Assembly: GCF_029953265.1 (NCBI RefSeq)
Contig: NZ_JASBAO010000001.1
Coordinates: 1 to 64,000 of the forward strand
Source of the DNA: Commensalibacter oyaizuii
Lineage (GTDB): Bacteria; Pseudomonadota; Alphaproteobacteria; Acetobacterales; Acetobacteraceae
Direction of reading: 5' to 3'
DNA length: 64,000 bases
Within the stretch, counting starts at the first letter, position 1. Each line of letters starts with the position of its first letter. Shown here piece after piece: positions 56,923-64,000 of the stretch. Below the pieces are notes generated by a model. That model was given only the letters and a program-made list of their open reading frames with translations, had not been told where the DNA came from and ran no database searches. A program made the position numbers and the translations under genes.

Positions 56923-57699
56923 ATGTTGACTGATTCTATTGTAAACGTTAAAGACCCAAACCAGCATATTACAGAGTATTTAAATTCTTTTATTTATGCT
57001 TCAGATTGTCCAAATTATGCCGTTTTAGTAACTGGTAAATGCGGGTATGATAAAAGTCATTATATCGATCATTTTATCAATAATTTTTGCACTGAGAAAA
57101 CAATACTGCAAACTCCCATAATGAAGAATTGTACGCGGTTGGCATCCTTGCAAGCGATGGCCTCAATCAGCCATATTGTACCAGCACAAGAATATATGGG
57201 TCAGGTAGTTAAAGACTCTCAAAAAAGATTTATTAAAATAAACTTAAGTGGATTGAAGTGTATTGCAGAATTAAAAGATGCTATATTTTCACAGCAGTTT
57301 CCTGCATTTAACTCAAAAATTAGCAAAACAGTTTCTTCTTTTTTCAGAAAGATTTCTGATCGGGTAAAAAATTATCTTTCTTTATTTCAGATACCGTTTT
57401 CTGCGTTGCAAAAGAAAGATCCTTTTTATTTGGCATCCCATGTTGAGACAATCTTTATATTTGACAATATTGATAAAGCAAATATTCCTTTGAAAGATCT
57501 TATTGAATATATTAATAATTTTATTACAAAGGAAAAGAAAAAAGTTATTTTAGTTGCTGATGAGCAAGAATTATTAAAAAAAGAAAATGCGAAATTTCAT
57601 GATTTTTTCAGAGATGACAGCAGCTATGATGCTATAATATATACAATATTTAAAGAAAATCGGATAAAAAAGACTTTGGAGGTTCAATCTTATAGCTAA
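56923..57699 (+). CDS. Small KAP-like P-loop protein with altered Walker A
   Basis: This is a 258-residue protein. I chose ATG 56923 because agga lies 9 nt before it; ATG 56893 has no usable site. The order of elements recalls KAP/STAND NTPases: a P-loop in VLVTGKCGYDKSHYI (residues 38-45, where the usual Gly before Lys is Asp43), a helical middle (about 110-165), a Walker B-like IFIFDNID with Asp181 and Asp184, and a following strand VILVADEQEL. It is much shorter than normal KAP proteins and has no membrane insert. It may be inactive as an ATPase. Single gene next to the glycosyltransferase operon; a defence or membrane-glycan role is speculation. Confidence 0.6.
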   Translation: MLTDSIVNVKDPNQHITEYLNSFIYASDCPNYAVLVTGKCGYDKSHYIDHFINNFCTEKTILQTPIMKNCTRLASLQAMASISHIVPAQEYMGQVVKDSQKRFIKINLSGLKCIAELKDAIFSQQFPAFNSKISKTVSSFFRKISDRVKNYLSLFQIPFSALQKKDPFYLASHVETIFIFDNIDKANIPLKDLIEYINNFITKEKKKVILVADEQELLKKENAKFHDFFRDDSSYDAIIYTIFKENRIKKTLEVQSYS

Positions 57700-57855
57700 T
57701 GTCTCTTTAAATTAATTGAAGTGTCTTTTTCTAAGTTGTAAATTCCTTATAAAGGGATAAAGCAAATATCTATGAGACAATTCTAGTCTGCTTCTATTCA
57801 CAGCAAATGAATTATAATATACAATGGCTTCACATCATATAGTAGTGAGGTATCT

Positions 57856-58239
57856 ATGTTATTTAATCATGTCACCGTTGGTACAAACGATTTGGAAAAG
57901 GCTAAGCGTTTTTATGATGCTACGTTTACAGTTGTTGACGCAGTGCGTATTGAGACTGATTTGACAGATCGCATTTTATATAAAAAAGACAATCAAATGT
58001 TTGCGGCAATTAAACCCATTGATGGTAATAAAGCCACTTATGCTAATGGGGGTACAATTGGCTTTTCTATGTCATCTGTTGAGCAGGTTAATAAATGGTA
58101 CCAAGCTGGTATTGAAAATGGTGGAGAGGCTATCGAGGCACCACCTGGAATTCGCGATGGTCAAGGTCCTAAGAAATATTTAGCTTATCTACGGGATCCT
58201 GATGGCAATAAGTTATGTGCATTTTATTTGGTTAAGTAA
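57856..58239 (+). CDS. VOC (glyoxalase/bleomycin-resistance) family protein
   Basis: This 127-residue vicinal-oxygen-chelate protein has two beta-alpha-beta-beta-beta halves: LFNHVTVGTNDLEKAKRFYDATF at the start (metal His5) and YLRDPDGNKLCAFYLVK at the end. Members include small glyoxalase-like enzymes and dioxygenases; substrate not predictable. Gagg precedes the start. It ends at a strong bidirectional terminator. Confidence 0.85.
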   Translation: MLFNHVTVGTNDLEKAKRFYDATFTVVDAVRIETDLTDRILYKKDNQMFAAIKPIDGNKATYANGGTIGFSMSSVEQVNKWYQAGIENGGEAIEAPPGIRDGQGPKKYLAYLRDPDGNKLCAFYLVK

Positions 58240-58254
58240 TAATATCTTATAAGT

Positions 58255-58289
58255 AAAAAGCGTTACACCATTAAAATGTAACGCTTTTT
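58255..58289. terminator. Bidirectional terminator
   Basis: A perfect 13-bp stem (58255-58267 with 58277-58289) with A/T runs at both ends lies between the VOC gene and the convergent double-glycine-leader gene. Confidence 0.9.
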
Positions 58290-58301
58290 GTATTCAGTTA
58301 A

Positions 58302-58607
58302 TTAAGCAAAAATGCTTTGAAAACCATTAACCAAATCAGTAACAGAACCAACAATACCTTTACCGATATTGGTCAAGCTATTGCTGACGCCAGTAACAAG
58401 ATTTACTGGAACGTCTAATAATGCGCCAATGCCATTACCAAGATTTCCCAAAGAGGTTGATAATGCTGTGCTGCTGGTGCCACCGCTAACTAAGCTGAAA
58501 AGTTTGTCGCCGATAGAACCAATGGTTGATCCAACGGTTTGGCCAATGCTTGCAAAGCTAAAACCACCAGCAACGAATTGAACTTCTACTGTAGATATTT
58601 CACGCAT
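58302..58607 (-). CDS. Putative bacteriocin/microcin-like peptide with double-glycine leader
   Basis: This 101-residue peptide begins MREISTVEVQFVAGG, a near-classic class II bacteriocin leader (compare MRxLxxxEVxxVSGG) with cleavage expected after Gly15. The predicted 86-residue mature part has no Cys, is rich in Gly, Ser, Leu and Val, and shows amphipathic repeats such as IGQTVGSTIGSIG and LGNLGNGIGALL, as expected for a pore-forming two-component or microcin-V-like peptide. An excellent ggag ribosome site lies 8 nt before the ATG. No immunity gene or peptidase-containing ABC exporter is visible nearby. An alternative is another GG-exported structural peptide. Confidence 0.65.
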   Translation of the reverse strand: MREISTVEVQFVAGGFSFASIGQTVGSTIGSIGDKLFSLVSGGTSSTALSTSLGNLGNGIGALLDVPVNLVTGVSNSLTNIGKGIVGSVTDLVNGFQSIFA

Positions 58608-58636
58608 TTTTAATTCTCCAATTAAGTTAATTTTTG

Positions 58637-58657
58637 ATCATGATAATTTATCATGAT
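58637..58657. repeat. Palindromic element upstream of the bacteriocin-like gene
   Basis: A 9-bp perfect inverted repeat (58637-58645 with 58649-58657, 3-nt spacer) lies 30 nt upstream of the peptide start and 90 nt past the GT8-like gene. No T-run follows on the minus strand, so it may be an operator as well as a weak terminator. Confidence 0.5.
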
Positions 58658-58746
58658 ATTGCTTATATTACGTAAACGATACAAAAAATCAATCCCCATA
58701 TAATAATTAAAGTAATTTTAGAAGAATTTTGTGAAAATTATTTACT

Positions 58747-59832
58747 TTATACAATCATGGTTGATATTTTACTTATATTGTGTTGTGAACTACTTGTAAT
58801 TCGTGCATTCAGTTGTGAAAAGTAATCTTGCATAGTTAATAATTTATTTTCTAATGTTGCCCCCAGAAAATGAACTAGTCCCAGACGATCGTTAATATCA
58901 GGTGTTTGTGTTGTATTTTCTGGTATGCGATATAATCGCAGATATTGAGCAAGATAATGAATTTCGACTTTTTTATATTTGTATAGAATATAATTTGCAA
59001 AACGTTGATCATAGGATACAAGCTTATCTTTTTGCTTTTGTATGTAACCATACGCTGATTGTAAAATCATTTTAAAAAAAGGCGCAGCAAGTTGAAAATT
59101 TTTATAAAATAAAGCGCCGCTAGAAAATCCTCTTTCGTCAGGGTTAAAAGGTACATGATCGGCCTGCATTAATCGCCAACCATACCAATGCCCCTCAGAA
59201 TTTGGCGACCCTTCGCCAATCACTCCCTCTTTGCATGCGTGAATATAAGGACTGTCAATAAGTTGAATAAATAAGGAATCTAAAGGACCATCACAAAGAA
59301 AATCCACATCAAGATATAATATGGGTTGAGCTTGTTGTAACAAGGGGCAAGCATCTATTCGGTAACGTGCTGTATACCAATCCAAAGGTTTATCTGCAGG
59401 CATTATGTCAATAATATGAAGTTTTCCCCCAAGATTGAAAGGGGCAAGTTTTGATATTAAGTTTTCTTTTGTTTCCAATCCTGTGAAAATAATGATGTCA
59501 TGTTGCCATTTGCCAAATTGAATCAACGAATTCACGGCTAATTGAACATATTGCAAAATTGCTTCGTTTCCGAAAGCACAAAAATAAATAGCAGGTTTAT
59601 ATCGTTTTAAAATAGCAACTTGCCAATCATGATGAATTAAATAAAACTCAGATATATTTTGAATATTATCGTCTGGACAAGATTTATAAATTGCTTCGTC
59701 ATCAGTTGTAATGTTGCCAATTGTCCAAATTCCGTTTTCGTCACGTTTTGGTTGAACCAATTGGTTAGGTCCCAATAGAACCCATGAAGTGTTGAGAATT
59801 TCATTAAACCACTCCTGTTGATGTGATGTCAT
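58747..59832 (-). CDS. GT8-like glycosyltransferase
   Basis: This is a 361-residue protein. I chose the ATG at 59832, which has an ideal agga site; the frame stays open further upstream to 59946 but without support. A nucleotide-sugar (GT-A) fold is suggested by IYFCAFGNEAILQYVQLAVNSL, HDIIIFTG and the metal-binding DxD in LYLDVDFLCDGPLD, followed by GFSSGALFYKN. It resembles GT8/glycogenin-like transferases. It lies just upstream, on the same strand, of the bacteriocin-like peptide gene (140 nt), with which it may or may not be functionally linked. The acceptor is unknown. Confidence 0.7.
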   Translation of the reverse strand: MTSHQQEWFNEILNTSWVLLGPNQLVQPKRDENGIWTIGNITTDDEAIYKSCPDDNIQNISEFYLIHHDWQVAILKRYKPAIYFCAFGNEAILQYVQLAVNSLIQFGKWQHDIIIFTGLETKENLISKLAPFNLGGKLHIIDIMPADKPLDWYTARYRIDACPLLQQAQPILYLDVDFLCDGPLDSLFIQLIDSPYIHACKEGVIGEGSPNSEGHWYGWRLMQADHVPFNPDERGFSSGALFYKNFQLAAPFFKMILQSAYGYIQKQKDKLVSYDQRFANYILYKYKKVEIHYLAQYLRLYRIPENTTQTPDINDRLGLVHFLGATLENKLLTMQDYFSQLNARITSSSQHNISKISTMIV

Positions 59833-59887
59833 GATGTTATCCTTGCAAATAATAAGAAATAAAAGAAGTTGTTTACTATGATTGATT

Positions 59888-60177
59888 TTACCATGCTGTT
59901 GCTGATATGGCTTGCAGTAGGTGAATAAAGTCCCACCCACCTGCACGGGCCGCAGTTATCGTCAGACAATCTTGCTGCTCTTGACCTGGACAATTTGCAC
60001 CAGTCATATTTGGTTTCATATTTAAATCAAATAACTTAAAATGTCTGGTATGGTCAGTCCGACAAAAGCAATATCTGCTCCACTGTCAGAATATCCACCT
60101 GGTTTTTTATCTTTACGTAACCCATCAATGATGGGTGGTGGCAGTGCTTGGTATAATATTGCAATCTTTTGAGTCAT
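59888..60177 (-). pseudogene. Decayed gene, possibly ATP-grasp type, with internal deletion
   Basis: Two conserved-looking fragments lie on the minus strand in different frames. The first (ATG 60177 to about 60070) reads MTQKIAILYQALPPPIIDG and continues with KPGGYSDSGADIAF, which resembles the N-terminus of an ATP-grasp-like protein. The second (60019 to stop 59888, 43 codons) reads like a C-terminus, with MTGANCPGQEQQDCLTITAA then GWDFIHLLQAI. The middle (several hundred residues in a normal gene) is missing. It is probably a remnant of a once complete gene upstream of the GT8-like gene. The family call is from memory of similar N-termini and is tentative. Confidence 0.5.
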
Positions 60178-60308
60178 TACAGACATCCACGACCAGAAAA
60201 CGATTATTATCAAGTGTATGAAATAATCTTGAAGGATTCTATAAAATAAAGCCATTCAAAGGGTGATAAATTATGAATGGCTTTATTTTAGTTGAATAGA
60301 GTGGATAA

Positions 60309-63056
60309 TTAAGGTGTTGGGGTTGCTGGCCCTTTGATAATTTCTGCCAGATCCTTTGGTCTTACGTAAGTTTGAAAGGCCTTTTGAACCTCTGCAGCGC
60401 TGGCTTTATAATAATTTTTTGCCGCAATATGTGCGGAATTTAAAGGTAATCCCAAATCAGTATACGTTAAATATTGCCCTGCAATTCCATCAACGCTGGC
60501 TTGTTGTAATGGGATACTGCGCAGTAACGATGCCTTGGCCAGTTGTAGTTCATTGTCGGTAACAGGACTTGTTTGCATAGCAGTGAGGTCTTTTAGTGCG
60601 GCTTTTCTTGCTAAAGATACTTTATCAGGATCAGCACCAAATGTAATACTATAAGATCCACGCGTGCGTGACCATCCAAAATCGCTGTTTACATTATAGA
60701 CATACCCCGTTTTGACACGAAGATCTTTGTAAAATCTTCCTGCAAATCCACCGCTTAAAACTTCATTTCCAAGGTTTAACAAGTAATGGTCTGGGTGATG
60801 GACATCAAGATTAATGCTTTCAACCAAAGCAACACTGTTTTGCACCGCGGTTTTATCTGGAACATGAACAAAAGAGGATTTGCTATCTGGGCGTGTTGGC
60901 ATATCTAAATTGGGTTTGGGGCCTATGTTTTCCCAATTTCCAAAGTATTTTTCCACACTGGCTTTGGCTTGTTCAGGGGTAATATTGCCAGCAATGACGA
61001 TGGTTGTTAAATCAGGACGAAAAGATTTTTTATAAAAGTCATTTAGATCTTGCAACGTCAATTTTTTAACCAAAGCAGGATCAGGTTGACGCAAACTTGG
61101 GTCGTTGGGTGGGTTGATTGCCTTAGCAATGGCTCTATTAAAGTGATAGCCTGGGGATTGATACAGTCCAATTAAAGATTGGGCGGCTTGTTGTTTAACA
61201 ATATCAAAGAATTTTTGCTCGAATGCTGGGTTTAACTCGTTATCAGCTAGTAATTGCATAGCTCGATCAAAATCTGGGGTTAAAACAGCTAATGAAAAAT
61301 CGCTGCCTGCACTGATATCAGCTGCGATATCATCAACAGCTTTTCTAAATGCTAAGCGATCCAATGTTTTGGTACCATATTTAAACATATCATTTGTAAT
61401 ACCAGCAATCCCTTCTTTGCCTTTGCCTTCTTGCAAGCTGGGATTTTGACGAATTTGCCCAAAGACACTGATCGTATTACTGACATTTAGGGGTTGAACA
61501 ATCAAGCGTATACCATTGCTTAACACCATTTCAGAAGGTTTTGGGGCTTCTTTAGGAATGTTTAGTTTGTTAAGGGCTTGTTGTGCCCAATCTGGCAGTT
61601 GGACAGGTTTTTCAGGAACCGAAGCAAAAGATTCCGCGCCACCATATCCTTTGTTTGAAATAGGCTTGCCAGAATCTTCAGGGGTCAAAATTGCTGTGAT
61701 TGCTTCATCAGGATTTAAAATTTCTTTGGCCAAAGCATTTACCTGTTCAGGGGTTACTGCTTGATATGCTGCCGCCATTTCGTTGGGATCATTTAATCCC
61801 TGGAATGCCAAAGCTGTCGACCAAGAGCTAGCCAACCCTGTAATGGAGTTGGCAGAAAATGCAAGTTGAGCAATTTCTTTGCGCTTTGCTGCTTCTACTA
61901 ATTCTGGTGAAACCCCTTTTTCACGAATAGTTTGCAAGATTTGATTAACTTCATTTAAAATTGGTTTGTAATCTTGTCCCTTAGGAAAGGCAGCAATCGC
62001 TACACCAAAACCAACTTCACCTTTGGGAACATATTCAAAATCAGCCATCAAAGCCTTGCCTTGGGGAACTAAACCATATAATGCCCCACGTTGGCTGGAA
62101 ATAACATCGCTTAAGATATCAGCAACAGCAAAATTCTTGGATTTTTCGCCTGGCATCCGCCACGCAATGGTAACCAAACTGGTTGGAAAATCCGTTGGAT
62201 AGGTTAAGGTTTTGGCTTTGATTGGTTTTAGGGTAAAGGATTCAAGTTCAGGAATGGTTTTTTTGGGGATAGATCCGAAGTCTTTTTCAACCTGTTCTAC
62301 TGCTTTATTTGGATCAATATCCCCCGTGATCACTAATATTGCATTATTAGGCGCATAATAGGTTTCATAAAATTTACGCAGCAATGAGACCGTTGTTTTA
62401 TCAAAAGAGGGGCGGGTTCCCAATGCATCATGTTCATATGGCGTGCCATCAAACATTAATTTTTGAAGTTCAGAAACATATTTATAAATTGGATTGGATA
62501 AATCACGCGATACTTCTTGTTCGATTGCGCCCCGTTCTTTGTCCCAATCAGCAGCATTCAGGCTTAACCCACCCATACGCAGTGCTTCGATTTTCAAAAT
62601 AACATTTAAATCTTCAGCGGGGGCAGTGTAGTAATATTGGGTTACATTTTCCGTTGTAAAGGCGTTATAACTGCCCCCTAATTGTGCCCCAATGACGGCT
62701 AATTGATCTTTATCCAGTCCTTGACTGCCGCGAAACATCATATGTTCTAAGGCATGTGCAGTGCCAGGAAATCCCTTTGGGGCTTGGTTAGACCCTACTA
62801 AATAGCTGATCTGCGCCGTCACCACTGGGGCAAGGGAGTCTTTAATAATAACGACACGTAGTCCATTATTTAGAGTTTTACGTAAGATATCTTGTTTAGC
62901 AATTATTGAGGAATCAGGATGAGATGAATTTTTTACAGTGAGCGACGTTGCCGTTTGTTGAGCCATTGCATGAGGGGGAAAGGAGATAGCACTCATCAAT
63001 GGGGTCGATGCCAGTAAAGCAAGGCCAAATGCTGTTGGGCCAAGTGTAAATTTCAT
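60309..63056 (-). CDS. M16 family zinc metallopeptidase (pitrilysin-like, two-domain)
   Basis: This 915-residue periplasmic peptidase has a signal peptide ending near HAMAQ. The N-terminal M16 unit carries the inverted zinc motif HxxEH in AHALEHMMFRG, and the distal Glu in ERGAIEQEVSRDL about 75 residues later. A second M16 unit (about 500-900) lacks the motif, as usual for the inactive half of fused pitrilysin/PqqL-type proteins. It probably degrades peptides in the periplasm. It is a single gene, downstream of and on the same strand as bacterioferritin. Confidence 0.92.
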   Translation of the reverse strand: MKFTLGPTAFGLALLASTPLMSAISFPPHAMAQQTATSLTVKNSSHPDSSIIAKQDILRKTLNNGLRVVIIKDSLAPVVTAQISYLVGSNQAPKGFPGTAHALEHMMFRGSQGLDKDQLAVIGAQLGGSYNAFTTENVTQYYYTAPAEDLNVILKIEALRMGGLSLNAADWDKERGAIEQEVSRDLSNPIYKYVSELQKLMFDGTPYEHDALGTRPSFDKTTVSLLRKFYETYYAPNNAILVITGDIDPNKAVEQVEKDFGSIPKKTIPELESFTLKPIKAKTLTYPTDFPTSLVTIAWRMPGEKSKNFAVADILSDVISSQRGALYGLVPQGKALMADFEYVPKGEVGFGVAIAAFPKGQDYKPILNEVNQILQTIREKGVSPELVEAAKRKEIAQLAFSANSITGLASSWSTALAFQGLNDPNEMAAAYQAVTPEQVNALAKEILNPDEAITAILTPEDSGKPISNKGYGGAESFASVPEKPVQLPDWAQQALNKLNIPKEAPKPSEMVLSNGIRLIVQPLNVSNTISVFGQIRQNPSLQEGKGKEGIAGITNDMFKYGTKTLDRLAFRKAVDDIAADISAGSDFSLAVLTPDFDRAMQLLADNELNPAFEQKFFDIVKQQAAQSLIGLYQSPGYHFNRAIAKAINPPNDPSLRQPDPALVKKLTLQDLNDFYKKSFRPDLTTIVIAGNITPEQAKASVEKYFGNWENIGPKPNLDMPTRPDSKSSFVHVPDKTAVQNSVALVESINLDVHHPDHYLLNLGNEVLSGGFAGRFYKDLRVKTGYVYNVNSDFGWSRTRGSYSITFGADPDKVSLARKAALKDLTAMQTSPVTDNELQLAKASLLRSIPLQQASVDGIAGQYLTYTDLGLPLNSAHIAAKNYYKASAAEVQKAFQTYVRPKDLAEIIKGPATPTP

Positions 63057-63474
63057 CGTTTATTTATTCCTGTTTATTTGAAAAATATGTAGTGCTACGT
63101 TATTAGAAAAATTGGATTTAGTAAAATTTATATCGATAGGAATAATCTTTATTCTTCTAAATAATTCAAGTTTTTTAGAACAGAGTTGTGGCAAGAGATA
63201 CTACAAACGAGGATTTTTTACGGTTGAAATAACGTAGTATAGATAATGTGCTTACGTGTGATGTTCTTTAGGTAAAACATGGGTCTTGTTGTCTGTGATT
63301 GTTACTTAGAATATTCTTCAAATAATAGGTGTTAAATAACAGGAAAAAGTTGCACAGAGTGATCCAAGAATGCTTGTATTTTTCAATATAATACTACAAT
63401 TACAGTGAATAGATTTGGATGCATCGAAGGTATAAAGGAATAAGAATTATCATATTCTTATTCCTTAAATTATT
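63057..63474. other. Intergenic region between bfr and M16 peptidase
   Basis: About 420 nt of AT-rich DNA with no supported ORF. It contains the hairpin at 63435-63466 and presumably the promoter of the M16 gene, which could not be pinned down. Confidence 0.5.
63435..63466 (-). terminator. Terminator of bfr
   Basis: A 13-bp perfect stem (63435-63447 with 63454-63466) with 6-nt loop lies 9 nt past the bacterioferritin stop. The downstream T content on the minus strand is modest. Confidence 0.75.
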
Positions 63475-63957
63475 TTACGCTTCTGCAGAATGATCAGAAT
63501 TAAGAGCAATATAATTCTCAATACCAGTACGGCTGATCAAGTCAAATTGTGTTTCAATAAAGTCGATATGATCTTCTTCGGCATCTAAAATGCTTAGAAA
63601 TAAATCACGGCTAACAAAATCACGAACAGATTCACAATAAGCAATGGCTTCGCGTAAATCTTTGGTAGCTTTTTCTTCCATCGCGAGATCTGATTTCAAC
63701 ATTTCTTCGACAGTTTCGCCAATTTGAATGGTGTTTAAGCGTTGCATGTTTGGCAGACCACCAAGCATTAAAATGCGTTCAATAATTTTATCAGCATGAC
63801 GCATTTCTTCGATGGATTCTTCATATTCTTTTTTACCTAATTTTGTAACACCCCAGTGGTTTAGTGTACGAGAATGAAGAAAATATTGATTGATCGCCGT
63901 AAGTTCATTGGTCAATTGAATATTTAAATGTTCGATAACTTTTTTATCTTTAATCAT
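63475..63957 (-). CDS. bfr: Bacterioferritin
   Basis: This 160-residue iron-storage subunit forms a 24-mer. The ferroxidase ligands Glu18, Glu51, His54, Glu94, Glu127 and His130 are all present, and Met52 (EEMRHADK) is the inter-subunit heme ligand, making it a heme-type Bfr. The start has an agga site. It stands alone, with no adjacent bfd ferredoxin in the window. It complements the FetAB exporter in iron homeostasis. Confidence 0.95.
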   Translation of the reverse strand: MIKDKKVIEHLNIQLTNELTAINQYFLHSRTLNHWGVTKLGKKEYEESIEEMRHADKIIERILMLGGLPNMQRLNTIQIGETVEEMLKSDLAMEEKATKDLREAIAYCESVRDFVSRDLFLSILDAEEDHIDFIETQFDLISRTGIENYIALNSDHSAEA

Positions 63958-64000
63958 CGTGAAATCCTAAGTTGTTATGTGAATTTTTGTTTCTTGAAAC

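Noticed and set aside
59833-59946. Longer N-terminus for the GT8-like gene
   Set aside because: The frame stays open but overlaps the decayed gene remnant and has no ribosome site, whereas ATG 59832 has an ideal one.
60178-60255. Upstream extension of the decayed gene to an ATG at 60255
   Set aside because: The first 26 codons look like random hydrophobic AT-rich translation; similarity to a real N-terminus begins at the Met codon at 60177.

Overview
The window looks like chromosome of a low-GC alphaproteobacterium. The best guess is an Acetobacteraceae member of the Commensalibacter type (insect-gut acetic acid bacteria). This is inference from the overall AT richness combined with an alphaproteobacterial gene set: class II (CP4-type) aroA followed by cmk and rpsA, a FYDLN-acid zinc protein, the order SRP RNA - dnaX - ybaB - recR, clpS-clpA, and a fused DhaK-DhaL dihydroxyacetone kinase. 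No rRNA, tRNA, CRISPR array, IS element or complete prophage was seen.

Layout. 1-700 is gene-free. 701-6764 holds a formamidase-like amidase with a small partner, MetY, an orphan, a lipoprotein nuclease followed by a tetranucleotide microsatellite, a LysE-type exporter and glycerol dehydrogenase. 6877-16718 is more accessory: two overlapping acyltransferase-3 genes, three small secreted proteins (two are four-cysteine paralogues), periplasmic asparaginase, a large orphan with a possible phage-tail flavour, a GT25 glycosyltransferase, ecotin and glutaredoxin 2. 16830-33904 is mainly housekeeping: dihydroxyacetone kinase, map, a D,D-carboxypeptidase, clpS/clpA, a DUF3465-like protein, PPK2, YdfG, AlgH/YqgE, pyrD, a PiT phosphate transporter, cysG and ggt. 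33930-37120 is the SRP RNA/dnaX/ybaB/recR block. 37136-46693 holds another acyltransferase, a pteridine-reductase-like SDR with folB, fetA-fetB, an orphan beta-rich protein, the FYDLN protein and aroA-cmk-rpsA.

46906-60300 is the most unusual region. Two CgeB-type glycosyltransferases (one fused to a GT4 domain and a duplicated C-terminal domain) flank a giant protein of about 1,766 residues. That protein carries three ~290-residue super-repeats of aromatic 'FDE-WY' units, then a GT2 domain and a GT4-like domain. Next come a small KAP-like P-loop protein with an altered Walker A motif, a VOC protein, a peptide with a double-glycine leader (bacteriocin/microcin-like), a GT8-like enzyme and a decayed gene. 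A two-domain M16 peptidase and bacterioferritin close the window.

Functional links. GldA and the Dha kinase can together take glycerol through dihydroxyacetone to DHAP. The amidase, the exported asparaginase and the gamma-glutamyltransferase suggest scavenging of amide and peptide nitrogen. PiT and PPK2 concern phosphate/polyphosphate. The many glycosyltransferases and O-acyltransferases point to extensive, probably strain-variable, surface glycan or glycoprotein decoration. All assignments come from reading the sequence; no database search was possible.
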